In this document: in pieces, positions 6,907 to 15,900 of the stretch
Layout of the letters: each line of letters starts with the position of its first letter
Position numbering within the stretch: the stretch's first letter is position 1
Assembly: GCF_029051645.1 (NCBI RefSeq)
Contig: NZ_JAACFS010000010.1
Location: 62,001 to 126,000, forward strand
DNA from: Bradyrhizobium sp. CSA112
Lineage (GTDB): Bacteria; Pseudomonadota; Alphaproteobacteria; Rhizobiales; Xanthobacteraceae
Length of the DNA: 64,000 nt
Direction of reading: 5' to 3'
Made by a program: the position numbers and the translations under genes
Notes under the pieces: generated by a model
What the model saw: only the letters and a program-made list of their open reading frames with translations
Told to the model about the DNA's origin: nothing
The model's database searches: none

Positions 6907-9900
6907 ATGGAGATTGCGCACAAGCGGACACGCCGTTTACCAGCCGTTGCTGCCCAATTCCTCTTGGGTATCACCGGCCTGGCATTGATCACCTTCGTCT
7001 GCTTTCACCTTGACTTTGGGGTTGCGAGGACGGGCTTTGTTTTTGTCATTCTGATCGCGCTGGTTTCGCTGCTGGGCAGCAGCACTAGAGCCTCGGTCGT
7101 TTTGTCGTTCTTGGCCGCAGCGTGCCTGAACTACTTCTTCGCGCCGCCATTGTTCGAGTTTCGCATTGATGCTCAGGATGACATTGAACGGATCGCGGTG
7201 TTCTTGACGACGTCGCTGGTCGTAAGCGTGCTGACGAGCAAGCTTAAGCGCTCGGAGAATGAGCTACGTCAAAATCAGTCCAAGTTGCAAAAGGCACAGC
7301 GGATCGCGCATTTTGGATGGTGGGAGCGAGATTTCACGACCAAGCATGTGTCTCTTTCAGACGAGGTTTCCCGGATTTTCGGAGTGCAGCCGGTTGATCT
7401 GCCGGAGTGGCATGGACGATGGCTAGACTTAATTCACCCGGAAGACCGGGCCAGAGCAGCCGAAGCCGCTGCGGCTGCGTTGAGGCCCGGCGGTCCACGT
7501 TACGACGTGGAATATAGGGTGGTGCGTCCTGACGGCACCCCGCGCGTGATCCACAGTCAAGGTGATGTCACCTGGGACGACTCGGGGCGGGCTCTTCGCC
7601 AGTTTGGCGTTCTGCACGATATCACGGAGCTGAAACAGACGGAGCGGGAGCTGCGCGCGAGCGAGGCGCGCTTCCGCACCTTGGTGGACCACGCATCCGA
7701 TGCGTTCTTTCTCTACAATGAGGATGCGACGGTTCTCGATGTGAATCGCCAGGCGTGCGAAAGCTTGGGCTATCGCCGCGACGAACTGATCGGGATGACC
7801 GCGTTCGACTATGGTCCGGATCTGACACCGGAGCTTCTGCTACGCATCAGGGAGCGTCTGCGGGCGGGGAAAACTGTGACCTATGATGGTCGTCATCTTC
7901 GAAAGGATGGAACCGTGTTTCCCGTCGAAGTGCGCATCCGGCCGTTCTGGCACGAGGGCCAACTGCTGGCCGTTTCCCTGGACCGCGACATCACCGCACG
8001 CAAGCGGGCGGAGGATGAACTGCGCGCGAGCGAAGAGCGCTTTCGCACCCTCGTCCAGTTCTCCTTCGACGTGTACTGGGAAAGCGATGCGCAGCATCGC
8101 TTTACCCGCCAGGAGTTCGCCGAAGGCCTTGCTGACGCGCCGGCGCCGGGCTCCGAGATCGGCAAGACTCGGTGGGAAGTGCCCTACCTTCAGCCTGACG
8201 AGGAGGGCTGGCGCAAGCACCGCGAGACCCTCGATGCGCACCTGCCATTCCGAGATTTTGAGCTCGCTCGACCTGCGCCCGATGGCGGCAAGCGCTACGT
8301 GTCTGTCTCTGGGCTGCCGGTATTTGACGGGGCGGGACGCTTCATCGGCTATCGCGGAGTCGGACGGCACATCACCGAACGCAAGCGGGCGGAGGACGAG
8401 CTGCGCGCGAGCGAGGAGCGTTTTCGTACCGTCGTTCATTTCTCCTTCGAAGTGTACTGGGAGACAGACACGCAGCATCGCTTCACCCGCGTGGAGTATG
8501 CTCCAGGGCTGGTTGAGGCGCCGGTGTCAGGCTCGGAAATCGGCAAAAGGCCTTGGGAACTGCGCAACTTCGAGGCTGACGCCGAAGCCTGGCGCAAGCA
8601 CCGCGAAGCCCTTAACGCCCGCCTGCCATTCCGAGACTTCGAGGTTGCGCGACGCACTCCCGACGGTGGTAAGAGGTACGTGTCCGTTTCTGGGCTGCCG
8701 GTATTTGACGAGTCGGGAGATTTTGTCGGCTACCGTGGAGCGGGACGCGACATCACCGAGCGCAAGAAGGCAGAAGAGGCACTCCGGCGCAGCGAAGCCT
8801 ATTTGGCCGGCGCGCAGAAGCTGAGCCTTAGTGCCGCTTTTGCCCACAACTTAAAGGAAAATCTCTATTGGTCGGAAGGACTTTACCGAATTTGGGGGTT
8901 TGATCCGTCGCGGGGAATGCCGAGCCGCGAAGCCTGCTTTCAACGAGTTCATCCGGACGACCGCGACAGAGTTCGGCAAGTGGTCGAGGAGGCCGTAAGG
9001 CAGAAGCAAGATTATACGATCGAGTACAGAATTGTTCTCCCCGACGGAACGCTCAAGCATCTCCGATCGATCTGTCACCCCTCGTACTCTCCGGCTGGAG
9101 AGCTGGTTGAGGTTGTCGGTACGGCCCTCGACGTGACGGAACGCAAACGGGCACAAGAAGAGCATGAGCGGCTGCGCCAGCTGGAGGCAGATCTCGCGCA
9201 TCTCAACCGGCTGAACGTCATGGGAGAGCTGACCGCCTCCTTGGCTCACGAGATTCTTCATCCGATTGCCACAGCGCGGAACAACGCACGTGCAGGCATG
9301 CGCTTCCTGGAAGTTAGCCCGCCAAACCTTGCCGAGGTCATGGAGGCGCTCGCATGCGTTGTAAAGGATGCCGATCGCGCCAAGGACATAGTCGGCCGCG
9401 TCCGAGATCACATCAAGAAGGCCCCTCCGCGAATGGAGCTTTTTGACCTCAACGTGGCGATTGATGAGGTGCTCGTAATGGTGCGAAACGCAATCGAAAA
9501 CCATAGAGTCGCGGTCCGAACATGCCTTATGGAGGGCGAGGCTACCGTTAGTGGCGATCGCGTTCAACTGCAGCAGGTAGTCTTGAATTTGATTCTAAAC
9601 GCCATGGAAGCAATGAGCTCGGTTGAGGAGGGAGCGCGAGAGCTATCGATTAGCACTGAGCTAAGCCAGCCGAACGGCCTCCTCGTCGCAATTAGCGATT
9701 CGGGACCGGGAATTGATCCTGAACATCTCGATCGGGTCTTCGCGCCATTTTACACGACAAAGACAAGTGGAATCGGAATGGGGCTCTCGATTTGCCGATC
9801 CATCATCGACGCCCATAGGGGCCGCTTATGGGCAGAGGCCAATCGACCTCGGGGCGCAATATTCCAATTTACTTTGCCTGCCGGCGTGGAAGACTCATGA
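6907..9900 (+). CDS. Membrane-bound multi-PAS sensor histidine kinase
   Basis: About 997 residues from the ATG at 6907; the frame is open back to 6796 and the start is not certain. Order: a KdpD-like four-helix membrane region (about 14-115, with FLAAACLNYFFAPP); five PAS/PAC modules (about 130-245, 255-370, 380-495, 505-620, 635-755); a HisKA domain with the phospho-acceptor His in LTASLAHEILHP; and an ATPase domain with N, G1 and G2 boxes (NLILNAMEAM, ISDSGPGID, SGIGMGLSICRS). It autophosphorylates and passes phosphate to a partner regulator, possibly the receiver at 735 or the FixJ-like protein at 1350. The third and fourth PAS modules are recent duplicates. The signal sensed is unknown. 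Confidence 0.88.
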   Translation: MEIAHKRTRRLPAVAAQFLLGITGLALITFVCFHLDFGVARTGFVFVILIALVSLLGSSTRASVVLSFLAAACLNYFFAPPLFEFRIDAQDDIERIAVFLTTSLVVSVLTSKLKRSENELRQNQSKLQKAQRIAHFGWWERDFTTKHVSLSDEVSRIFGVQPVDLPEWHGRWLDLIHPEDRARAAEAAAAALRPGGPRYDVEYRVVRPDGTPRVIHSQGDVTWDDSGRALRQFGVLHDITELKQTERELRASEARFRTLVDHASDAFFLYNEDATVLDVNRQACESLGYRRDELIGMTAFDYGPDLTPELLLRIRERLRAGKTVTYDGRHLRKDGTVFPVEVRIRPFWHEGQLLAVSLDRDITARKRAEDELRASEERFRTLVQFSFDVYWESDAQHRFTRQEFAEGLADAPAPGSEIGKTRWEVPYLQPDEEGWRKHRETLDAHLPFRDFELARPAPDGGKRYVSVSGLPVFDGAGRFIGYRGVGRHITERKRAEDELRASEERFRTVVHFSFEVYWETDTQHRFTRVEYAPGLVEAPVSGSEIGKRPWELRNFEADAEAWRKHREALNARLPFRDFEVARRTPDGGKRYVSVSGLPVFDESGDFVGYRGAGRDITERKKAEEALRRSEAYLAGAQKLSLSAAFAHNLKENLYWSEGLYRIWGFDPSRGMPSREACFQRVHPDDRDRVRQVVEEAVRQKQDYTIEYRIVLPDGTLKHLRSICHPSYSPAGELVEVVGTALDVTERKRAQEEHERLRQLEADLAHLNRLNVMGELTASLAHEILHPIATARNNARAGMRFLEVSPPNLAEVMEALACVVKDADRAKDIVGRVRDHIKKAPPRMELFDLNVAIDEVLVMVRNAIENHRVAVRTCLMEGEATVSGDRVQLQQVVLNLILNAMEAMSSVEEGARELSISTELSQPNGLLVAISDSGPGIDPEHLDRVFAPFYTTKTSGIGMGLSICRSIIDAHRGRLWAEANRPRGAIFQFTLPAGVEDS

Positions 9901-10107
9901 GGGAAGTGTTTTTCCCAACACTGCATGTCTCCTTCGATTTGGATATGAGCAGTCGGTCGAGCTAATGCCTTCGCTTCTGCAGTTCGCGTCAAGCCGCGCT
10001 GGATCCCCTGCATGCGAAGCTTCCTCACGCCGACCGTAGTCTTCGGCCAGGGTCTTAAGCCGACCTGCAATCACTGAATCCGTCACGGTTTGGGTAACGC
10101 GGAGCAA
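9895..10107 (-). CDS. Possible small hypothetical protein or decayed gene
   Basis: A 70-residue frame whose middle (VIAGRLKTLAEDYGRREEAS) resembles short helical rhizobial proteins with 'LK.LAEDYERRAEKAS'. The second half then departs from that pattern, which suggests a frameshifted remnant. It overlaps the kinase 3' end by six bases. No clear ribosome-binding site was seen. Coding status is doubtful. Confidence 0.25.
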   Translation of the reverse strand: MLRVTQTVTDSVIAGRLKTLAEDYGRREEASHAGDPARLDANCRSEGISSTDCSYPNRRRHAVLGKTLPS

Positions 10108-10191
10108 AGTTTTCGTGCTGTCTCCATATGTTCCTTTCTCAGTAGTAAGATCTTGGTGGTCATAACGCCGTCGCGCGGAAGCTGTTCGGGT

Positions 10192-10992
10192 CTACGAAGG
10201 TCGTCGCCGCTTGCCCGAAAACATTGCGATTTCTTGAGCGGCGTCGTGGCCGTCAAAATGCGGATGCGACCCCACGACTTCATGCGGGACGATCCGATCG
10301 GTTGCACCGCGTATGATGTCGTAGCATTCACAGGTTGCTTCCTCGAGCCGCGTCCGGTCGATTTCGACCAAGCCCCGCCGAGCGGATCTGATGGCACCTA
10401 AGGCGCGGAGTTTGGCAATCACCTGCGTCACGGTCGTTCGTCGCACCCCGAGCAACTGCGAAAGCGTCTCCTGCGTTAATGATAGGATGTTGTTGCCCTC
10501 GGTTCGATCGTGCAGGTGAAGCAACCACCGGGCCATGCGGGCCTCGACCGAGTGCAGTCCGTTGCAGCCTGAGACGTGCTGGAACTGCATGAGTATCGAC
10601 CTCGTGTGCGCCTCGACCACACGTCTGATGGCGCCGCTCTCCATGTAGGCTGCATGAAACCGCGACACGGAGATTTGCGATGCGGTGCCGCCCACCCGCA
10701 CGACCGCGGTCACGGACGACATGAAAGAGGGTCCAAGCACCGATAATGCGCCGATCGCTCCCTCGCGCCCGATTACAGCAGTTGCGATCGTTTCTCCGTT
10801 CGGAAGGCCGAGCATGAAGGAGATGGCACCGCTATGGGGAAAGTAAACATGGTCGCGTCGATCTCCCGCTCGTATCACCACGGCGTCCTGTTCAAGCGAC
10901 ACCTTCTGGAGATGAGGGGCGAGCAGCGCGAGGTCTGCCGCCGGCAACGCGGTAAGAAGACGATTACCGGCGCTCGCCGGACGTCCCATCAC
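10192..10992 (-). CDS. Crp/Fnr-family transcriptional regulator
   Basis: A 266-residue regulator with an N-terminal cyclic-nucleotide-binding-like beta barrel (about 20-130; VVIRAGDRRDHVYFPHSG then GREGAIGALSVLG). A C-terminal Crp-type helix-turn-helix follows (about 165-225; LTQETLSQLLGVRRTTVTQV). The FNR Cys cluster is absent, so it is not an iron-sulphur oxygen sensor. Many such Bradyrhizobium proteins have unknown ligands. The C-terminal tail after the helix-turn-helix is longer than usual. It is transcribed toward the kinase 3' end and shares no operon with it. Confidence 0.85.
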   Translation of the reverse strand: MMGRPASAGNRLLTALPAADLALLAPHLQKVSLEQDAVVIRAGDRRDHVYFPHSGAISFMLGLPNGETIATAVIGREGAIGALSVLGPSFMSSVTAVVRVGGTASQISVSRFHAAYMESGAIRRVVEAHTRSILMQFQHVSGCNGLHSVEARMARWLLHLHDRTEGNNILSLTQETLSQLLGVRRTTVTQVIAKLRALGAIRSARRGLVEIDRTRLEEATCECYDIIRGATDRIVPHEVVGSHPHFDGHDAAQEIAMFSGKRRRPS

Positions 10993-11054
10993 GAGAGACT
11001 TCTTCCCTCAGCAGAACACGCCGCTCTCCTGAGATGTCTTAGGCAAGAATGTCT

Positions 11055-11409
11055 TCTGCGCTGCGCCGACACTAACTCCACTTTCATGTGCCGGCTTTCA
11101 ACGGCCTTCCCCTCGGCCGATGGCGGCTTCACGCCATAGACCCGATCGCCGATCTTGAACGCGTCGACATTGTCGCCGAGCACCGTGCCGGCAAATCATT
11201 GCCGAGTACCATGGAAACCGACCTACCCCAAAAAGCGACAGCAATCGCCGACCATAGCCTTGCGCACGCCGCACATCAATTGGATTGACCGATGCCGCAG
11301 CGACGGCGACCTCGATCTCGGCCGGCTTGCGCCGAAGAACCAGTCGGACCTCGAAGCCGCTGCTCGGCCCGAGACACACCAGGGTGGCACCTGTCGCATT
11401 CGTCACCAT
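11055..11409 (-). pseudogene. Broken zinc-type alcohol dehydrogenase/quinone reductase (N-terminal remnant)
   Basis: From an ATG at 11409 the frame reads MVTNATGATLVCLG…, EIEVAVAAASVNPIDVRR and LLSLFGVGRFP, the start of an MDR-family GroES-like domain. The conserved continuation (LGDNVDAFKIGDRVYGVKPP) lies in a different frame, with the break near 11210. After about residue 120 the similarity ends and the Rossmann domain is missing. It is therefore frameshifted and 3'-truncated. It lies beside, and co-directional with, the acyl-CoA ligase gene. Confidence 0.6.
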
Positions 11410-11462
11410 CTTGCCGCCTTCCCGAAGTTTCTGGACAATCGCCAAACACGCCGCGCGCAGCG

Positions 11463-13358
11463 CTAGTCCTGCACTTCGAACTTGAAGGCATAGCGCTCCA
11501 GCGCCGCGCGCAGAGCCTCGGTCCCTTCGCCGGCGCGGACGCGCACGACCTGTCCCAGCCGGGGGCTGCGTTCGAATGCCAAGTCGACGATGGTTGCGCC
11601 CACATTCTGCGCCTCGCCGCGAACAGCGGCCTCGATCTCACGTTGCTGGAGGGCCGGCTTGAAGATCTTGCCGATTCCGGTTACCGGCAGCGACGGCATG
11701 ATCCTCACGAGCTTTGGGATCGCCGCCCGCTCAGGAACGTGGGCCGCGGCGAAATCCATCAGTTCCTGGTCGGTGACGGTAACGCCGGGTTTGGGCTGCA
11801 CATAGGCGACAGGGACCTCGCCGGCATAGGCGTCGGGGCTGCCGACGGCGGCCGCCATCGCCACTGCTGGGTGTTTCGACAGCGCATCCTCGATCAGCTT
11901 CGGATCGATGTTGTGCCCGCCCCTTATGATCAGCTCCTTGCGCCGGCCGGCCAGCCAGAAATAGCCCAAACCATCCTGTCGCCCGAGATCGCCGGTGTTG
12001 AGCCAGCGCGAGCCTTCAATATCGATCCACAGATCCTTGTTCTGCTGCGGATCGAGATAGCCCGCGAACACGTTGGGCCCGGTGATGGCGATCGTTCCGA
12101 CCTCGTCGACATCGGCCATTCGCAGGAAGCTCCCGGCGTCATCAAGGATGACGACGCGCATCTGCTGGTATGGCAGGCGCAGGCCGATCGACCCGGCGCG
12201 GCGTTTGCCCTCCGGCGGATTGAGGCAGGAGACGCAAGTGCCCTCGGTCAGCCCATAGCCCTCGACGATCTTGAGGCCGGTCTTCGCTTCGAACGCCTCA
12301 ATCAGCTTGGCCGGCATCGGCGCCGCGCCGCAGATCGCGTATTCGAGGCTGGAGATGTCGTTGTCGCCAATCGCCACCTCGAGCAGGGCGGCATAGATCG
12401 TCGGCACACCGGAGAATGTCGCAATGCGATAGTGTGCCGCGATCTCCCAGAAGCGCGCGATCAGGTTCTTGCCGCGGTAGCCTTCGGGCGTGGCGAGCAG
12501 CACGTGATGGCCATGCATCCACGGCAACAAGCCGGTGGCGAGTTGCGCGTTGACGTGAAACAGCGGCAGGCCGCATAAATACGTCCGCGGCTCCTCGCGC
12601 TCGCCGAACACTTGCGCCGCGGCCCAGGCATCGAAGACCTCATTGCCGTGCGTACGCACCGCGATCTTCGGCGCGCCTGTCGTGCCACCGGTGCAGAAGT
12701 AAGACGAGACGGAATGTTCCGTGATCGTCCGCGGCGCGACCAGGCGATCGGCCGGCTGGGCCCGCATCGCCGCGCGGAAATCCACGATGTCGAATTTGGC
12801 ATCGGGCACGCTGGCCGCTGCGGCCGCCACCGACGTCCCCCCCGAGCCTCCAAGATAAGTCATGACGTCGACCAGCGCGACCACACGAAGCTCCGGGAGC
12901 GCCGAGAGATGCGGCGCAAGCTTGCTCCACAGCTCAGTGCCGGCAAGCGGCGCGAGCGTCACCAGCACCCGTACCTTGGCCGCGCGAAGGATCTCCACGA
13001 TCAGATCGGGCGCGAGAAGCGGATTGACCGCGAGCACCACCCCGGCCGCCTCACCGCCCCAGATCGTGAAGTGGGTTTCGGGCAGGTTCGGCAGCACATA
13101 GGCGACCGGACGATCCGCGCTCACGCCGAAGGCGTTAAGCGCGTTCGCGGAACGGGTTATCTCCGCCAGAAGCTCCGCGTAGGTCCAGGTCGAAGCATGT
13201 TGATAGGTTTCCGCAGTCAGAAAGAACGACAGCGCCTTGCGGTCCGGCCAGCGCTGTGCGCTTGTCGCGAACACCTCGTAGGTTGTTCGCGGCAAGCCCC
13301 GCGTCCCAAGAGGCTCGGCCTCGATTCTCTGAATATCGGCAAGATCTCGCACCGGCAT
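11463..13358 (-). CDS. Acyl-CoA synthetase (AMP-binding, adenylate-forming)
   Basis: A 631-residue adenylate-forming enzyme. The AMP/phosphate-binding loop is FCTGGTTGAPKIAVRTH (about 220-237). YGLTEGT (motif A5), TGDLGRQDGLGYFWLAGRRKELI (A7-A8) and the C-terminal catalytic Lys in TGIGKIFK are all present. It should activate a carboxylic acid to its CoA thioester through an acyl-adenylate. A roughly 60-residue C-terminal extension follows the usual end. It is the last gene of the minus-strand catabolic block, about 100 bases after the DUF35 gene. The substrate is not determined; the neighbours suggest an aromatic or branched acid. Confidence 0.88.
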   Translation of the reverse strand: MPVRDLADIQRIEAEPLGTRGLPRTTYEVFATSAQRWPDRKALSFFLTAETYQHASTWTYAELLAEITRSANALNAFGVSADRPVAYVLPNLPETHFTIWGGEAAGVVLAVNPLLAPDLIVEILRAAKVRVLVTLAPLAGTELWSKLAPHLSALPELRVVALVDVMTYLGGSGGTSVAAAAASVPDAKFDIVDFRAAMRAQPADRLVAPRTITEHSVSSYFCTGGTTGAPKIAVRTHGNEVFDAWAAAQVFGEREEPRTYLCGLPLFHVNAQLATGLLPWMHGHHVLLATPEGYRGKNLIARFWEIAAHYRIATFSGVPTIYAALLEVAIGDNDISSLEYAICGAAPMPAKLIEAFEAKTGLKIVEGYGLTEGTCVSCLNPPEGKRRAGSIGLRLPYQQMRVVILDDAGSFLRMADVDEVGTIAITGPNVFAGYLDPQQNKDLWIDIEGSRWLNTGDLGRQDGLGYFWLAGRRKELIIRGGHNIDPKLIEDALSKHPAVAMAAAVGSPDAYAGEVPVAYVQPKPGVTVTDQELMDFAAAHVPERAAIPKLVRIMPSLPVTGIGKIFKPALQQREIEAAVRGEAQNVGATIVDLAFERSPRLGQVVRVRAGEGTEALRAALERYAFKFEVQD

Positions 13359-13457
13359 TGGACGCCTTTCGCCTGCAGTCGTGGGGGGATGAGTTAATGC
13401 GGATTCAGCGCTGCCACTGACGGCCCCGGGCCGCTCCTGATGACGAGCGACGATGCC

Positions 13458-13889
13458 CTATACCGGCCTGAATCGTGCGATCCCGTGCCCCTGTTCCTCG
13501 GCGGGCATGAAGGTAAGCGGCTGGTCAATGACGAGTTTTTCGGCATCCTCGATGACAATGTTGGTGATCATGCGCGGGCCCTCCGCGAGTTCGACCACCG
13601 TCACGTTATAGGGCAGGCGGTCTTCGAACGCCGGATGAAACGCGCGATGGAATACCACCCAGCTGATCAGCTTGGCCTTGCCCGATGCATCGTGCCAGGC
13701 CCAGTCCGCTTCCAGACACTTCGGGCATTCGCCGCGCGCAGGCAGCCAGTTGTTGCCGCACTTGCGGCAATGCTGGAACGTGAGCTTGCCTTTCTTCAGC
13801 GCATCCCAATAAGGCTTTGAGACTTCGTTGATGTCCGGGCCGGGAAGCGTGGCTTTCGGCTTCGAGGCCGTCTGTACGGTCGTATTCAT
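13458..13889 (-). CDS. DUF35 OB-fold/zinc-ribbon protein (thiolase partner)
   Basis: A 143-residue protein with a rubredoxin-like zinc ribbon (HCRKCGNNWLPARGECPKC, about 39-57) followed by an OB fold (ISWVVFHRAFHPAFE… to the C-terminus). DUF35 proteins pair with thiolase-fold enzymes, for example the Ltp2-ChsH2(DUF35) aldolase complexes of steroid side-chain catabolism. Its ATG overlaps the stop of the thiolase-like gene (ATGA at 13886-13889), which fits a stoichiometric complex. The N-terminal 20 residues are low-complexity and probably disordered. Confidence 0.85.
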   Translation of the reverse strand: MNTTVQTASKPKATLPGPDINEVSKPYWDALKKGKLTFQHCRKCGNNWLPARGECPKCLEADWAWHDASGKAKLISWVVFHRAFHPAFEDRLPYNVTVVELAEGPRMITNIVIEDAEKLVIDQPLTFMPAEEQGHGIARFRPV

Positions 13890-15022
13890 TGTCCCAAAAT
13901 GAGTGCTGCGTGGGTGTGCATCACTCCTCCCTGGTCAGAAATGATGCAATGTTTTGCGCCTTTGACTTGCAATGCAGCTTCCCCGCGCATCTGCCGGACG
14001 CCCTCGTGGATCAGCTGCATGCCGGGCATGCCTGTTTCCGACAGGAGTCCGCCAGACGTGTTCATCGGCAGCTCGCCGCCGATCTCGATGTTGCCACCCT
14101 TCACGAAGTCGGCGATCTGCCCTTTCTTGGCGAAGCCGTAGTCTTCTAGCGTCATCAATGCCGTGATGGTGAAACAGTCATAGATTTGTGCGACGTCCAT
14201 GTCTTTGGGCTTCAGGCCTGCCATCTTGAGCGCGGTTTCGCCGGCGACTTTCGCCTGCGTCGAAGTCATGTCGGGCCGCTGCGTCACGTCCCACGACGTC
14301 TGTCCAAATCCGAAGCCCAGGACGGGCACCGGTTTCGGCACGCCCATCTTCCTGGCCCGTTCCGTACTCATCACCACGACGGCGGCTGCGCCGTCCGAGA
14401 CGAGTGTGCAATCGTCGCGGCAGAACGGCGCGACCATCGGCGGCATGTCCATGTACTCGTCGAGCGCGAGCGGCTTGCGCAACTGCGCATTCGGATTCTG
14501 CGCTCCATGGCGCCGAGCGGCCACAGCCACTGCTCCCAACGCCTCGCGCGGCGTGCCGAGCTCGCCCATGTGGCGGCGAGCGATCATCGCGTAGGAAGAC
14601 AGCACCGCGAACCAGCCGTAGAGCGCGTCGTCGCCGCGCGGTTGACTGTAGCTTGCCGCGGATCCGGTCTTCGGATTGTCGGCAAAGGTGACCACGGCAA
14701 TCTCGCACTGGCCGGCTTCGATCGCCATGATCGCCTGCGAGATCATGATGACATTGGACGAGCCGCCCGAATCCCATACGCCGCCGATCCTCGGTTGGAG
14801 GCCGATCGCTTCGGCAATCTTCTGCCCGTACATCATTTCGAATCTCGAGGTCGGACACTTCACGTAAAGTGCGTCGACCACGTCCTTCTCGATGCCGGCG
14901 TCGTTCAGTGCCTTGCGGATTGCCTCGACATTCATCGAGATCGTCGTGCGGCCTGGCAGCGCGCCGAATCTGGTTGCACCGATGCCGGCAATCACCGCTT
15001 TGCCGCTAAGATTTTCTCCCAT
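13886..15022 (-). CDS. SCP2/Ltp2-like thiolase-fold protein, probable lyase or aldolase
   Basis: A 378-residue thiolase-fold protein: KAVIAGIGATRFG at the start, the IAEAIGL region, NTSGGLLSETGMPGM, and HAALILGQ at the end. At the place where thiolases carry the nucleophilic Cys (followed by SG and a helix) this protein has VWDSGGSSNVIMIS, with no Cys. This is the condition seen in SCP2-type thiolase-like aldolases such as Ltp2. Together with the overlapping DUF35 gene, a retro-aldol or retro-Claisen-like role on an acyl-CoA is more likely than ordinary thiolysis. I chose the ATG at 15022, preceded by GGGG; the frame extends to 15085 without better support. It lies one base after the hydratase stop. 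Confidence 0.82.
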   Translation of the reverse strand: MGENLSGKAVIAGIGATRFGALPGRTTISMNVEAIRKALNDAGIEKDVVDALYVKCPTSRFEMMYGQKIAEAIGLQPRIGGVWDSGGSSNVIMISQAIMAIEAGQCEIAVVTFADNPKTGSAASYSQPRGDDALYGWFAVLSSYAMIARRHMGELGTPREALGAVAVAARRHGAQNPNAQLRKPLALDEYMDMPPMVAPFCRDDCTLVSDGAAAVVVMSTERARKMGVPKPVPVLGFGFGQTSWDVTQRPDMTSTQAKVAGETALKMAGLKPKDMDVAQIYDCFTITALMTLEDYGFAKKGQIADFVKGGNIEIGGELPMNTSGGLLSETGMPGMQLIHEGVRQMRGEAALQVKGAKHCIISDQGGVMHTHAALILGQ

Positions 15023-15023
15023 T

Positions 15024-15800
15024 TTAGTTCCCCATGAAATTGGGTTTGCGTTTTTCGCGAAAAGCCTTCGGGCCCTCCGTCGCATCCTCGGTCTCGCGCA
15101 GCAGCCGATTGATCAACTGCTCGATGCGCAGTCCCGTGTTAATGTCGGTGTCGCGCGAGCGGATCGCGAGTTCCTTCGCGGCCTGCACCGCGAGCGGCGC
15201 GTTGGCGGCGACGCGCGCCGCATATTCGCGCGCCGATTTCATCAGTTCGCTGTGCGGCACGACCTTGTTGATCAAGCCCCAGCGTTCGGCGGTTCTGGCG
15301 TCGATCGGATCACCGGTCAGCAGCATCTCCATGCCGATGCACCAGGGCAACTGCTGCAGCGTGCGTTGCGTGCCGCCATTGCCCGCGATGATGCCCCGCT
15401 TGACCTCCGACAAGCTGAACGTCGCGTGCTCCGAGGCGACGCGCATGTCGGTCGCAAACAGCATGGTCATGCCGCCGCCCAGGCAGAAGCCGTTCACCGC
15501 GGCGATGATCGGTTTCCAAACTTCCAGCCCGCGATTGAGCAACTGATCCTTCTGCGTCAACCACACGTCGGACCAGTTCTGTGTCATCGTCAGGAAGTTC
15601 TTGATATCGGCGCCGGCGCTGAAGGCCTTGTCCCCGGCCCCGGTGAGAATCGCGCAGCGGATCTGCGGATCGTCGCGCACGATCTGCCACGCCTTCGAGA
15701 TCGCCGCGTAGTGCTCGGCGTCGAGGGCGTTATGCACCTCAGCGCGGTTGATGGTGACGGTGGCGACGCCGTCCTTATCGACTTCAAGATCAATAGACAT
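15024..15800 (-). CDS. Enoyl-CoA hydratase/isomerase (crotonase family)
   Basis: A 258-residue crotonase. The oxyanion-hole elements are in AFSAGADIKNF and GFCLGGGMTML. The two catalytic acidic positions are plausibly Glu in FSLSEVKRGI and Glu in GMEMLLTGDPID, so hydratase chemistry is possible. It should hydrate a 2-enoyl-CoA made from the ligase product. It is immediately followed by the thiolase-like gene with a one-base gap, so hydratase, lyase and DUF35 are probably co-translated. No acyl-CoA dehydrogenase gene lies in the block, so the unsaturated CoA must come from elsewhere or the substrate is already unsaturated. Confidence 0.87.
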   Translation of the reverse strand: MSIDLEVDKDGVATVTINRAEVHNALDAEHYAAISKAWQIVRDDPQIRCAILTGAGDKAFSAGADIKNFLTMTQNWSDVWLTQKDQLLNRGLEVWKPIIAAVNGFCLGGGMTMLFATDMRVASEHATFSLSEVKRGIIAGNGGTQRTLQQLPWCIGMEMLLTGDPIDARTAERWGLINKVVPHSELMKSAREYAARVAANAPLAVQAAKELAIRSRDTDINTGLRIEQLINRLLRETEDATEGPKAFREKRKPNFMGN

Positions 15801-15900
15801 GATTCGTCCTCTCGCTTTCCGGCGCTCTCGTCACGGAGCTACTCGAATTCCTCGGGCAGCGCCCGTGCCCGAAAAGGCACTCCCGCTGCTCTGTTATCTC

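Noticed and set aside
11292..12578. A 428-codon plus-strand frame opposite the acyl-CoA ligase
   Set aside because: Antisense shadow of a G+C-rich gene; the opposite strand carries every adenylation motif.
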